A stretch of DNA of 64,000 nt from Silvimonas soli (GCF_030035605.1 NZ_CP106736.1:3903001-3967000); one strand, 5' to 3'. Counted from the stretch's first letter, positions 43,346-51,966 are shown. The notes: generated by a model not told the origin, from the sequence alone. Program-made: numbers and translations.

Positions 43346-44302
43346 TCAAACTGAGATATTGAGCGCTTCGCTCGGGGTCTGATCCTGGCCTTGCCGGTAA
43401 TGATGACTATGACCGCCATGCGCTTTAGCGCCTTGAGTCGCGCTGTTCTGCACGCTCGCCAGTGCATCTGTGCCACCGGCGGAACTGCCGGTTGCGTTGG
43501 CCACGTTGCTGCTGGCAGCCAGACTGTCCGGCAATATATGGCTGGCGCCGCGATCTTTCAGCCAGTCACTCATTTGCTGCAGCAACATTTGATTGAGACT
43601 GATCACAAAACGCGCGACGCCATCTGCCGATGCCGATGCCGGAATCAGATTGCCGGTGCCCGCATTGGCGGCGCTCTTGCGGGCGGTGGGTGCCGCACTG
43701 GTCGTGCTGCCGCCTGATTGCGGATTGGTCAGGGCGATTGCGGGCCAACCTGAGGTATCAAAGCGGGTTGGCGCGCCGGTTTGCTGGTCGCCGCTGCCAC
43801 GGGCCTGGTTGCCACTATTGAAGGAGGCAACGGTGGCCGAGGTGGAAACCTGCAGCAAGCTCATGCCTGCCGAAAAACTGATCGTGCGGCCATCGCTGGT
43901 GGTGAGCGTGCCTTTGGCGTTCAGCTGGATCGCCTCGGCGGCATAACTGACACTGGCGCCTTGCGCGTGGTTGCCCTGCTGGCTGACTTGCGCCGCGTTG
44001 CCACTCTGCGCTTGTTCGCTGATATCGCCGCTAAATTGCATGGCCTGAATACTCACGCCCAGCATTTGCTCCAGCATGGACTTGAAAATGCTCATCTGCG
44101 GGCTGATCACCGAGTTCATATTGCCCGGATCATTGGCTGCCGCTTGCTGGCCAGCCGTGGAAATCTGCACGTCACTGCTGGGCGATGTCCCGCTACTGGC
44201 ACCGCTGGCGGCGGAACTGGCCGTGTAAGTGCCGCTGAACTGTTGCTCGGCCTGGAATGAATACGCTGAGGCCAGCGTGACTTGAGAAGAATCGATACGC
44301 AT
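43346..44302 (-). CDS. Low-complexity protein of unknown function
   Basis: 318 residues, starting MRIDSSQVTLASAYSFQAEQ. It has no signal peptide. Much of it is rich in Ser, Ala, Gly and Gln. A more ordered segment at about 120-150 reads A-I-Q-L-N-A-K-G-T-L-T-T-S-D-G-R-T-I-S-F-S-A-G-M, a pattern I recall from uncharacterised proteins of beta- and gammaproteobacteria that begin the same way. The tail is His/Gln-rich. It may be a secreted or cell-surface protein without a Sec signal, but no function can be given. Confidence 0.65.
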   Translation of the reverse strand: MRIDSSQVTLASAYSFQAEQQFSGTYTASSAASGASSGTSPSSDVQISTAGQQAAANDPGNMNSVISPQMSIFKSMLEQMLGVSIQAMQFSGDISEQAQSGNAAQVSQQGNHAQGASVSYAAEAIQLNAKGTLTTSDGRTISFSAGMSLLQVSTSATVASFNSGNQARGSGDQQTGAPTRFDTSGWPAIALTNPQSGGSTTSAAPTARKSAANAGTGNLIPASASADGVARFVISLNQMLLQQMSDWLKDRGASHILPDSLAASSNVANATGSSAGGTDALASVQNSATQGAKAHGGHSHHYRQGQDQTPSEALNISV

Positions 44303-44516
44303 GAGGGTTGCCTGATCGGCTTTTGGTCTACGTTGTATCGGCTTGTATCTGGCTGACTTGAGTCTGGTGCGGGCGAAAGTCGACCGATGGTCAGTCGTCG
44401 GCCTGAGTCTGCCGTGCTGGCTCGTTTTGCATCTTGCGCGTAATGAGGCGATGCGCCCCTGCAGACAAGAAAACCCGGGCAGACTGCGCTACTATTTGCT
44501 TCAACTTCACCTGCTT

Positions 44517-45053
44517 GTGGATGCCCCGATCTTGAATCTCATCACTTCAGAGCGCCTGAGCCTGCGCTGGCTTACTGCCGATGACGCGCCGTTTATTCTG
44601 GAACTGCTCACCAATCCATCATGGCTGCAATATATTGGTGACAAGGGTCTGAAAACCACCGAGGACGCCCGCAACTACATCGTTAACGGGCCTATGGCGA
44701 TGTATGAAAAGTACGGCTTTGGCTTGTACCTGGTAGAGCGGGTTGCCGATGGTGCAGCGCTGGGCTTGTGCGGCCTGATCAAGCGCGACGGGCTGGCCGA
44801 TGTCGATATTGGCTATGGCTTCATGCCGCGGTATTGGTCACAGGGATACGCGCTGGAATCGTCACTGGCCGTGCTGGACTATGGCCGTAAAGCGCTCGGC
44901 ATTGAACGGGTGGTGGCGATAACCTCGGACGACAACCAGGCCTCGGTGCGACTGCTGGAAAAACTGGGCCTGCGCCACACCGCCAACGTGCGCCTGAGTG
45001 ATATTGCCCCAGAACTCATGCTGTTTACCCCGCAGGACGCCATATGCATCTAG
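44517..45053 (+). CDS. GNAT-family N-acetyltransferase (RimJ/RimL-like)
   Basis: 178 residues from a GTG at 44517; a TTG at 44532 is equally plausible because family members usually begin 3-6 residues before T/S-E-R-L. The core reads L-I-T-S-E-R-L-S-L-R, N-P-S-W-L-Q-Y-I-G-D, D-I-G-Y-G-F-M-P-R-Y-W-S-Q-G-Y-A-L-E-S (acetyl-CoA loop) and N-Q-A-S-V-R-L-L-E-K-L-G. It would transfer an acetyl group to an amine or protein N-terminus. It overlaps the next gene by ten bases. Confidence 0.82.
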   Translation: MDAPILNLITSERLSLRWLTADDAPFILELLTNPSWLQYIGDKGLKTTEDARNYIVNGPMAMYEKYGFGLYLVERVADGAALGLCGLIKRDGLADVDIGYGFMPRYWSQGYALESSLAVLDYGRKALGIERVVAITSDDNQASVRLLEKLGLRHTANVRLSDIAPELMLFTPQDAICI

Positions 45054-45373
45054 CTGAAATTCCGTTTGGCACGACCGACTGGACCACGATCACCCGCACC
45101 GAGCATCCCGGCGAAACCGGCATGGCTTATTGGCGTACGCAGCACTTCGGCAGTATCCGCGTGCGCATGGTCGAGTATTCGCCAGGTTATCTGGCCGATC
45201 ACTGGTGCGTGAAAGGGCATATTCTGCTGTGTCTTGAAGGCGAGCTGCATACCGAACTGGCCGATGGTCGCCAGTTTGTGTTGACTGCCGGCATGAGCTA
45301 TCAAGTGGCAGATAGTGCCGAACCACATCGTTCTTCGACCGCTGTCGGTGCCCGATTGTTTATTGTGGATTGA
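45044..45373 (+). CDS. DHCW-motif cupin-fold protein
   Basis: 109 residues. The motif in L-A-D-H-W-C-V-K-G-H near residue 46-55 and the strand pattern H-I-L-L-C-L-E-G-E-L-H-T-E-L-A-D-G-R mark a small single-domain cupin, the DHCW-motif group. The histidines may hold a metal ion. It is translated in an overlap with the GNAT gene and lies 77 bases before a second cupin gene. The function is unknown. Confidence 0.75.
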   Translation: MHLAEIPFGTTDWTTITRTEHPGETGMAYWRTQHFGSIRVRMVEYSPGYLADHWCVKGHILLCLEGELHTELADGRQFVLTAGMSYQVADSAEPHRSSTAVGARLFIVD

Positions 45374-45450
45374 GCCGCGCGCCCGTTTGGCCTTTCCCCC
45401 GAATGCCGGGTTTATACAAGCAGAATAAATACTGTTATGGAGTTGCCGCT

Positions 45451-45963
45451 TTGAGCCGTCCCGATTGCATTAAAAACTGGCGCGAGATCCAGTTGCCCGA
45501 TGAAGGCAGTTATCCGGGTAGCCAGGAACTGTTTGGGCTCACCTCGTCATTCAGCCCGGTATTCGGCCTGACTCGGCTGGGAATACACCACGAAGTGTTG
45601 CCGCCGGGTCGCCGCACCTCCTGGCCGCATGCCGAAAAAACCGAAGAAGAATTTGTATTTGTGATTGAAGGCACGCCGGACGTCTGGCTGGATGGCGTAT
45701 TGCACCGCCTTGCGCCGGGCGATGCCGTGGGCTTTCCGGCGGGCACCGGTGTTTGCCACGTGCTTATCAACAACTCACAAAGCGACGTGCGTTTGATGGT
45801 GATTGGCGAGCGTACCAAACCAGATAACCAAATCCACTACGCATTACACCCTCAGCGCAACGCGGAAATTGGCGAGCGCCACTGGCACGACGTGCCACTG
45901 CAACCGCAGGGCGATCACGATGGTTTGCCAGATCAATTGCGCGAATCGAACGGCCCGTTTTAA
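45451..45963 (+). CDS. Cupin-domain protein
   Basis: 170 residues from a TTG at 45451, chosen because GGAG lies eight bases upstream; in-frame starts further left have no such site. The cupin core has H-H-E-V-L-P-P-G-R-R-T-S-W-P-H-A-E-K-T-E-E-E-F-V-F-V-I-E-G (motif 1) and G-D-A-V-G-F-P-A-G-T-G-V-C-H-V-L-I-N (motif 2). The usual metal ligands are partly kept. Such proteins bind small sugars or metals. It is the third gene of a short cluster. Confidence 0.78.
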   Translation: MSRPDCIKNWREIQLPDEGSYPGSQELFGLTSSFSPVFGLTRLGIHHEVLPPGRRTSWPHAEKTEEEFVFVIEGTPDVWLDGVLHRLAPGDAVGFPAGTGVCHVLINNSQSDVRLMVIGERTKPDNQIHYALHPQRNAEIGERHWHDVPLQPQGDHDGLPDQLRESNGPF

Positions 45964-46018
45964 TCAATGACGCGCGCTGGTCCGGCGTGCGTGGACATAA
46001 CACAAGAAGAGAAAAACG

Positions 46019-46339
46019 ATGCTGGTGATGGCGGTGTGGTTTGGTCTGGCTTTGTTGTTTTCAATCTTTGTTGATCAATGCCATCGGGCGCGCTGGCAAA
46101 TTGAAAAACATTATCCGGAGTTTTTTGCGAGCGATGCCAAGCCGCCGATTGCGGGCATCCTCAACAGAGTGAACATCTATCAAAGCATTACCGATGTGCA
46201 CGAGTTTCTGGATTCGGGCATTGGTCTGGAGAACTTGCCTGCGGATTGCCAAGTGCGTTTCACACGGATTCGCTGGCTGAAATGGGCCATGCTGCTTTAT
46301 CTGGTGACGGTGCTGGTAGCGGCATTCGTGTTGGGTTGA
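46019..46339 (+). CDS. Small membrane protein of unknown function
   Basis: 106 residues, ribosome site AAGAAGAG. A hydrophobic segment spans residues 3-18 and another 86-104; the 65 residues between them are soluble and contain W-Q-I-E-K-H-Y-P and I-Y-Q-S-I-T-D-V-H-E. A topology with both ends on the same side is likely. No family is recognised. Confidence 0.6.
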   Translation: MLVMAVWFGLALLFSIFVDQCHRARWQIEKHYPEFFASDAKPPIAGILNRVNIYQSITDVHEFLDSGIGLENLPADCQVRFTRIRWLKWAMLLYLVTVLVAAFVLG

Positions 46340-46366
46340 CACGAACGCCATCACCATCCCGGTCGA

Positions 46367-47536
46367 TTAATTAGTTCGTGGTTTGACGATCCGTGCGTTG
46401 AAAGCCACAAAGGCCATCAGCACGGCAGTACCGCCCAAGGCGATCGGTAGCGAAGTGGCGCGGGACAAAAAGCCGATCGCCGCCGGGCCAGCCAGCATGC
46501 CGGTATAGCCACACATGGTCACCAATGGCAACGCGGTGCTGGCCGGGACGCCAGGTATCTTGGCCGAGGCGCTGAACAGCACTGGCACAACGTTGGATGC
46601 GCCCATGCCCACCAGCACAAATCCCAGCAGGCTTAGCGGTACCCAAGGCGCCGCGACAATCGTGACCAGGCCAGCGGCAGCCAGCAAACCGCCCACCAGC
46701 ACCACTTTTACTGGCCCCAGGCGATGGGTGATGAAGTCACCGGTAAGCCGCCCGGCAGCCATGGCGACTGAAAACGCCGCGTAACCCAAGCCCGCACCCG
46801 CTTCAGATACGCCGCGTTCAAAGCGCAAGAACACCGCACCCCAGTCGAGCATGGCGCCTTCGGTGAGAAAACCAAAGAAACACAGCATGCCCAGTAGCCA
46901 GACCATGCTGGGCGGAAAGCGGAATTTATCGTGCTGTTCATGCTGCGGTTCGGTCTGGGCATGTGGCAGCAAATGGCGTGATTGCAGCAATGTCGCCAGC
47001 GTAAACGCCGCGCCCACTGCCAGTGCGCACCAGGTCATGGTCATGCCGGTTTTCAGCAGCGCTGCGATTCCGACGCCACCCAGCAAACCGCCCAGTGAAA
47101 ACAAACCGTGGAAAGACGACATCAACGGACGCCCGGCTTGGGCTTCAACAAACACTGCCTGGTTGTTCATGGTCACGTCCACTGCACCCAGCAGCGCGCC
47201 AAACAAAAACAACGCTACGGCCAGCCAGATAGGCGAGGGTGCAATGGCCAGCAAGGGTACCGAGATCACCATGGTGCTGCCGGCCAGCGTCAATACCCGG
47301 GCGCTGCCATAGCGTTTCATCAGCACGCCAGTCAGCGGCATGGCCAGCATGGCACCGCAGCCCAGTGCCAGCAAAATACTGCCCAGTGCGGCGTCGTTCA
47401 GGTTCAGCCGCAGCTTGGCAAACGGCACCATGGCCGCCCAGGCGGCATTGGCGATGCCGGTCAGCAAAAACAGCAGGCGGGTGGCGCGGCAGGAAAGATG
47501 CCAGTGCGTGCTGCTGGCAGTGTCGTTCGGTTTCAT
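46367..47536 (-). CDS. MFS transporter, fucose-permease/YbjJ-like
   Basis: 389 residues and about 12 membrane segments. The order of motifs (A-M-V-P-F-A-K, L-G-S-I-L-L-A-L-G-C-G-A-M-L-A-M-P-L-T-G, S-F-H-G-L-F-S-L-G-G-L-L-G) is typical of the FucP/YbjJ branch. It follows the DeoR gene on the same strand with 89 bases between. The DeoR neighbour suggests a sugar or sugar derivative as substrate. Confidence 0.82.
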   Translation of the reverse strand: MKPNDTASSTHWHLSCRATRLLFLLTGIANAAWAAMVPFAKLRLNLNDAALGSILLALGCGAMLAMPLTGVLMKRYGSARVLTLAGSTMVISVPLLAIAPSPIWLAVALFLFGALLGAVDVTMNNQAVFVEAQAGRPLMSSFHGLFSLGGLLGGVGIAALLKTGMTMTWCALAVGAAFTLATLLQSRHLLPHAQTEPQHEQHDKFRFPPSMVWLLGMLCFFGFLTEGAMLDWGAVFLRFERGVSEAGAGLGYAAFSVAMAAGRLTGDFITHRLGPVKVVLVGGLLAAAGLVTIVAAPWVPLSLLGFVLVGMGASNVVPVLFSASAKIPGVPASTALPLVTMCGYTGMLAGPAAIGFLSRATSLPIALGGTAVLMAFVAFNARIVKPRTN

Positions 47537-47589
47537 GTTGTTCCGTGGATTGACGGGCTGTTATCGCAGCCCTTGTTGGTCTTGGCTGG

Positions 47590-47605
47590 CCGGGCTAAAG
47601 CCCGG
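47590..47605 (-). promoter_or_regulatory. Short hairpin between the DeoR and MFS genes
   Basis: CCGGGCT-AA-AGCCCGG is a perfect seven-base stem in the 89-base gap between two same-strand genes. No T-run follows. Confidence 0.35.
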
Positions 47606-47625
47606 CTGATTGCATTGTCATATTT

Positions 47626-48447
47626 TCAGTCAGCACGCAGGATGTTGATTCCTGCATCAGTCAAACTTGTTCCTGCTTCAGCCAGGTGCTGGAGGTGTGT
47701 GGGTTCGGCATCGGCTTCCACGACCAGATGGGTAATTTCTGCCAGCGGGGCAATGGTGAACGGCGCGCCGGTGCCCAGCTTTTCATTGGTCACAACAGCG
47801 ACGATTGCGCCGCTAATGGCAACTAACTGCCGCTTGAATGCGGCATCTTCGGCCTGACTGGCACCAACGCCGGCCAGCGCGTCAATTGAGCAGATGCCCA
47901 GAAAACAAATGTCCGGGCGCATTTGCTGAATATCGAGCAAAGCCGCAGTCCCCAAAGTGCCGCCCACATGGTGATCCAGCGTGCCGCCAATCAGGATCAC
48001 CCGCAGGTCTTCGCGCCCCACTAGCGCTGCGGCAATGGCGGGGGAGTTGGTAGCAATGGTCAGGCCGATGTCTTCTGGCAACACCTGTGCCACGGCCAGA
48101 TTGGTCGTGCTGGCATCCAGAAACACCAGTTGCCCGCCCTGAATCAGCCGCACTGCGCTTTGGGCCAGCCGCACTTTTCTGTCGACATGCTCCCTGCTGC
48201 GCTCGCCGATGGGGCGTCCGTTACTGGACATGGCAATCGCCCCGCCATAGACCCGCTGGCATTCGCCTGCCGCAGCCATTTCGCGTAAATCGCGGCGCAC
48301 CGAATCTTCGGACAAGCCAAATTCCACCGCCAGTTCCGAAGCCAGCACACGACCATCGCGCTGTAAGCGTTCGCGGATAAACTGGTGCCGATCTATCGGT
48401 AATGCAGTGCCTGATTTAAAACGTTCACGACGTAAAGTGTTGCCCAT
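47626..48447 (-). CDS. DeoR-family transcriptional regulator
   Basis: 273 residues from the ATG at 48447, with AGGA eight bases upstream; the 13 residues before it lack support. The helix-turn-helix is in R-V-L-A-S-E-L-A-V-E-F-G-L-S-E-D-S-V-R-R-D-L-R-E-M. The effector domain has F-L-D-A-S-T-T-N-L-A-V-A and G-G-T-L, as in sugar-phosphate-sensing DeoR proteins. It is likely to control itself and the MFS gene after it through the inverted repeat at 48489-48534. Confidence 0.88.
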   Translation of the reverse strand: MGNTLRRERFKSGTALPIDRHQFIRERLQRDGRVLASELAVEFGLSEDSVRRDLREMAAAGECQRVYGGAIAMSSNGRPIGERSREHVDRKVRLAQSAVRLIQGGQLVFLDASTTNLAVAQVLPEDIGLTIATNSPAIAAALVGREDLRVILIGGTLDHHVGGTLGTAALLDIQQMRPDICFLGICSIDALAGVGASQAEDAAFKRQLVAISGAIVAVVTNEKLGTGAPFTIAPLAEITHLVVEADAEPTHLQHLAEAGTSLTDAGINILRAD

Positions 48448-48819
48448 CTCAAAATCCTGGCCGGTGATCAGTAAAAACTGCTTCAACTAATCGTGCATTA
48501 ACGTGTATTAATTTGCAATATTTTATGCACGATTCAGCAAAATATTGCTCGAACTATATCTTGTTTGTGCGTGTTTTGGATCGTAAATGCAAAAAACAAT
48601 GACGTACGCAAACATGGTTGGCCGATGCCAACGGCATGGCTGATGTCCCGGATGTATCTGCACCCAGGTTGTTTTGTACCTGCTTGTGTTAAACGAACCC
48701 TCGACATCCGGCGCTACATTTAGATTGTTGTCAGGCTTTATTGACATTGCATAATGCGCCGCTTCGAGTGAACAGCATCCTGTCTGGCTCGGCTTGATCC
48801 TGTTAGAGCGAAAACAATA
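48448..48819. other. Divergent region between deoR-type and kinase genes
   Basis: 372 bases. It holds the inverted repeat at 48489-48534 close to the DeoR gene. The rest has no supported reading frame and no other clear motif. Confidence 0.5.
48489..48534. promoter_or_regulatory. Inverted repeat, candidate DeoR operator
   Basis: AATCGTGCAT (48489-48498) and ATGCACGATT (48525-48534) are perfect ten-base arms, 26 bases apart in AT-rich DNA, just upstream of the DeoR gene. Confidence 0.55.
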
Positions 48820-49728
48820 ATGCACGCACAATTCAATTTGGGACCGCGCAACACGCTGGGCCAGGCCGGTCTGGTGGCGTTTGATCTGGCGCTCATCATG
48901 GCGCTTTGCTGGCCGCTGGCACACCAGTACGGATATGCCAGTGCGACGATGTGGATCATGGTGCCGGAGTTGGGCGTGCCCGGTTTTATCTTGCTGCTCA
49001 GTCGGCAGCAAACAGGTGCAAATCGCCGATCATTTGTTGCTGCATGGAAATCCTGCCGCCTTGCCGATCTGGCCCATGAGTTGCGTTCGCCGCTAACCGT
49101 GCTGGCGGGCGAAATTGAGGCGATGCAGATTGGTTTGCGCGAGCCGGATGCGGCCACCCTGGATGCGCTGGCCGGGGAAGTGCAACGCCTTTCCAGGTTA
49201 TTGCGAGATCTGGATCAGCTGTTGGGGCACTCCAGCGGCGGGGAGTTGCCGCCCGAGACGGTCGATGTGGGCCAGTTGATCGAGAACCTGCTGCGCCGGC
49301 ATGACCGGCCCTTGCGTAAATCGGGCCTCACGGTGGATTTGCGGCTGGAACCGGCGCCATCGATACAGGGTGATCGACTACGCCTGGAGCAACTTTTTAC
49401 CAACTTGCTGCAAAACAGCTTGCGCTACACCGATGCGCCCGGCCGTATTTTGATCACGGTAAGCGAAGTACAGGCAGGTGTGTTGCAGGTGACGTGGGAA
49501 GACAGCTCCCCCGGCGTACCCGGTGGCGAGTTGCCCAGACTGACCGAGCGTTTTTACCGCGTGCCGGGCCACGGCGTGCGACACCCGCATTCCAGCGGAT
49601 TGGGTTTGGCCATCGCCCGCGCCATTGCCGAAGCGCACAGCGCATCGCTGCATGCCCGGCACAGCGAACTGGGTGGTTTGTGCTGGACTTTGCGCATAAG
49701 CGCAGCTGACATGGAGATTTTGCAATGA
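48820..49728 (+). CDS. Compact sensor histidine kinase, BaeS-like
   Basis: 302 residues. Two hydrophobic segments (about 18-36 and 44-60) are followed almost at once by the dimerisation domain with H86 in LAHELRSPL. The ATPase part has N197 in N-L-L-Q-N-S (N box), D228 in E-D-S-S-P-G (G1) and S-S-G-L-G-L-A-I at 257-264 (G2). BaeS proteins usually have a larger periplasmic domain and a HAMP domain between membrane and His box; neither is seen here. The response regulator overlaps its stop by four bases. The signal is unknown. Confidence 0.85.
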   Translation: MHAQFNLGPRNTLGQAGLVAFDLALIMALCWPLAHQYGYASATMWIMVPELGVPGFILLLSRQQTGANRRSFVAAWKSCRLADLAHELRSPLTVLAGEIEAMQIGLREPDAATLDALAGEVQRLSRLLRDLDQLLGHSSGGELPPETVDVGQLIENLLRRHDRPLRKSGLTVDLRLEPAPSIQGDRLRLEQLFTNLLQNSLRYTDAPGRILITVSEVQAGVLQVTWEDSSPGVPGGELPRLTERFYRVPGHGVRHPHSSGLGLAIARAIAEAHSASLHARHSELGGLCWTLRISAADMEILQ

Positions 49729-50411
49729 GCCCGGTGGTACTGCTGGTTGAGGATGAAGCACCCATTGCCAGATTGCTGGCAGATTATCTGCGTAGTGACG
49801 GTTTTGAACCGATCTGGCAACGCACTGGCGACGCGGCGCTGAACTGGCTGGCCGAAAATGAAGCGGCGTTGATGTTGCTGGATCTGGGCTTGCCCGGCGT
49901 GCCTGGTATGGAAGTCTGTCGCCGGGTGCGTCAGACCTCAACCTTGCCCATCATCATGTTGACCGGGCGTGACAACGAAATGGATCGGGTACTTGGCCTG
50001 GAGATCGGTGCCGATGATTACATCTGCAAGCCCTACAGCCTGCGCGAAGTAGGTGCGCGCGTGCGCACTGTGCTGCGCCGGGGGCAACCGGCACCTGCGC
50101 CAGCGCGAGAGCAACTGATCCTGGATGACGATGCCGGGCGGGCGAGGGTGGCGGGGCGCGACGTGCTGCTTACCGTGGTCGAATATCAGTTACTGCGCTT
50201 GCTGGCGGCGCGGCCGGGACGATTGTTTTCCCGTGCCCAGTTGATCGATGGCATGTATGCCGATGGCCGCGTCGTGACGGAGCGTACGGTGGATAGTCAT
50301 GTGCGCAAAATCCGCCAGAAACTGGCCGTGGTGGCGCCGCGTGTCGAGTTTATCCAGTCCGCTTATGGCGCGGGCTATCGCTACGAGATTGCCTCCCGCC
50401 GCCTGGGTTAA
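49725..50411 (+). CDS. OmpR-family response regulator, BaeR-like
   Basis: 228 residues. The receiver domain has the acidic pair at E9-D10, the phosphorylation site D53, T80 and K102. The C-terminal winged helix has V-V-E-Y-Q-L-L-R-L-L-A-A-R-P-G-R-L-F-S-R-A-Q-L, V-T-E-R-T-V-D-S-H-V-R-K-I-R-Q-K-L and a final G-Y-R-Y. It is the partner of the kinase encoded just before it. An 11-base tandem repeat lies 19 bases after its stop, in front of flgH. Confidence 0.92.
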   Translation: MSPVVLLVEDEAPIARLLADYLRSDGFEPIWQRTGDAALNWLAENEAALMLLDLGLPGVPGMEVCRRVRQTSTLPIIMLTGRDNEMDRVLGLEIGADDYICKPYSLREVGARVRTVLRRGQPAPAPAREQLILDDDAGRARVAGRDVLLTVVEYQLLRLLAARPGRLFSRAQLIDGMYADGRVVTERTVDSHVRKIRQKLAVVAPRVEFIQSAYGAGYRYEIASRRLG

Positions 50412-50429
50412 GCCGTATCGACTGACTTT

Positions 50430-50451
50430 CACATTTGCTGCACATTTGCTG
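50430..50451. promoter_or_regulatory. 11-base tandem repeat, candidate response-regulator box
   Basis: CACATTTGCTG occurs twice in direct succession (50430-50440 and 50441-50451). OmpR-family regulators, such as PhoB, often bind two direct half-sites with an 11-base period. It lies between the response-regulator gene and flgH. Confidence 0.5.
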
Positions 50452-50536
50452 CGCAATTGGTTTGCACACTGCACACAAAGCTTGACGACGCCCGCAGGGG
50501 CGGGTCGACCAGGCGATGTTTTCAGCGAGGCAGACC

Positions 50537-51235
50537 GTGGCATCCCGATATTTCCCGGATTATTTGCGTTTGGCAGCATGTGGTACGGCTTTGGCGCTGC
50601 TTGCCGCATGCAGTAGCGAGCCGCAATCCATGGTGACCCGGCCGGTGCGCGCCATTCCGCAGCAGCCGCTCAGCGCCTTCGATAACCAAGGCTCGATTTT
50701 CCAGACCGCCACCGCGCAAATGCTGTACGAAGAAGCCGTGGCCAGCCGGGTTGGCGACACACTGACCATCCAGATTCAGGAAAGTCTCACCGGCAGTAAC
50801 TCCGCCACCACCAACGCCAGCAAAAACGGCAGCGTAGCCTTCAAGGGACCAGGGTCGACCTCATCCATGAGTGGCGTGGTCAAAGAACTGTTTGACCTGA
50901 ACGTGACCTCTAGCGGGTCCGATACTTTCAAAGGCACCGGAACCACTAACAATACCAACAGCATGACGGGCACGCTGGCGGTGTCGGTGATCGACGTTCT
51001 GCCGAATGGCATGCTGGAAATTGCTGGCGACAAGCGCATTGCGGTCAACGGCGATACCAATGTGCTGCGTTTTTCCGGGCTGGTGAAAAAACGCGATATC
51101 AAAACCGGCAACGTGGTGTCGTCGCAAAAAGTGGCGGATGTGCGGCTCGAACAAGTCGGCCACGGCGTGGTGGGTGATGCCAGCACAGTGGGCTGGTTGC
51201 AGCGCACCTTCATGAGCGTGCTGGGTTTCGATTGA
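50537..51235 (+). CDS. flgH: Flagellar L-ring protein FlgH (isolated copy)
   Basis: 232 residues from a GTG at 50537 with GAGG six bases upstream; the ATG at 50516 has a poor site. The lipobox L-L-A-A-C gives a lipid-linked outer-membrane protein. The body matches FlgH: S-I-F-Q (early), R-V-G-D-T-L-T-I-Q-I-Q-E-S-L-T-G-S-N-S-A, then V-L-P-N-G-M-L-E-I-A-G-D-K and V-L-R-F-S-G-L-V. FlgH forms the L ring around the flagellar rod. No flgG or flgI is adjacent. A lipoprotein gene overlaps its stop codon. Confidence 0.88.
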   Translation: MASRYFPDYLRLAACGTALALLAACSSEPQSMVTRPVRAIPQQPLSAFDNQGSIFQTATAQMLYEEAVASRVGDTLTIQIQESLTGSNSATTNASKNGSVAFKGPGSTSSMSGVVKELFDLNVTSSGSDTFKGTGTTNNTNSMTGTLAVSVIDVLPNGMLEIAGDKRIAVNGDTNVLRFSGLVKKRDIKTGNVVSSQKVADVRLEQVGHGVVGDASTVGWLQRTFMSVLGFD

Positions 51236-51777
51236 TGTCATTGCGTTCATGGGCTCAGGTCGTCGTGCCACTTGTCATTACATTGGGCCTGTCGGGCTGC
51301 GTGGTGGTGCCAACTTTTCCGCTGGGCGATGCAATCTCTGCCACGGCAGACGGGATAGCCACGGTGGTTTCGGTTGCACCCTCGTTCGGCTCGAACTCGC
51401 CTTTTGAATATGTGCGGCCTTATCTCTCACTCAAAGAAGTCTGCATAGACTGGAACGAAGTGGTGTCCGTGCCCGACTTTGTGCCGTCTTTACAAGTACT
51501 GCTCAAACGCTACGGCGTGGAGAGCCGGGTGTATTCGCCAGGCAGCGCGCCCGCTGGCTGCGCCCAGCTCACCTATACGGCAACCCGCAAATGGGAGCGG
51601 CGTTGGGGCAACGATGAAGACTCTGCCTATCTGGCCGCAGCCTCGCTGGTCCTGCGGCGTAATGGCCAGTTACTGGGCAGCGCCACCTACGAATCCGGCA
51701 ATTACGGTTTTGATAAATGGAAAAACACCGGCGCCAAGCTTGCTCCGGTGGTTGATACCCTGCTGGCCGGCAATTAA
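51235..51777 (+). CDS. Lipoprotein, Sbal_3080-like
   Basis: 180 residues from an ATG that shares its first base with the flgH stop (TGATG). The signal ends in the lipobox L-S-G-C. The middle has E-V-C-I-D-W-N-E-V-V and L-L-K-R-Y-G-V-E-S-R-V-Y, followed by C-A-Q-L-T-Y-T-A-T-R-K-W-E-R. This layout fits the Sbal_3080 family of small lipoproteins of unknown role, as far as I recall it. It is co-translated with flgH. The assignment is tentative. Confidence 0.6.
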   Translation: MSLRSWAQVVVPLVITLGLSGCVVVPTFPLGDAISATADGIATVVSVAPSFGSNSPFEYVRPYLSLKEVCIDWNEVVSVPDFVPSLQVLLKRYGVESRVYSPGSAPAGCAQLTYTATRKWERRWGNDEDSAYLAAASLVLRRNGQLLGSATYESGNYGFDKWKNTGAKLAPVVDTLLAGN

Positions 51778-51966
51778 GCCTGTGCATAACTGAAAGCCGA
51801 TGCCTGTGGTCGCCCAAGGCCGCTCGGGGTGATCGTTTGGAGCAATCCGGAAGATGGTCCGGCAGAGGGGTTCAAGAGGCCGGTGGCAGGGGTAATCAGA
51901 AATGGATAGGCGCAAGCGCGGGCTGGCATTTTTGCGCCTCTGGCGCTTTCTTGATGGAGAGTCTGT

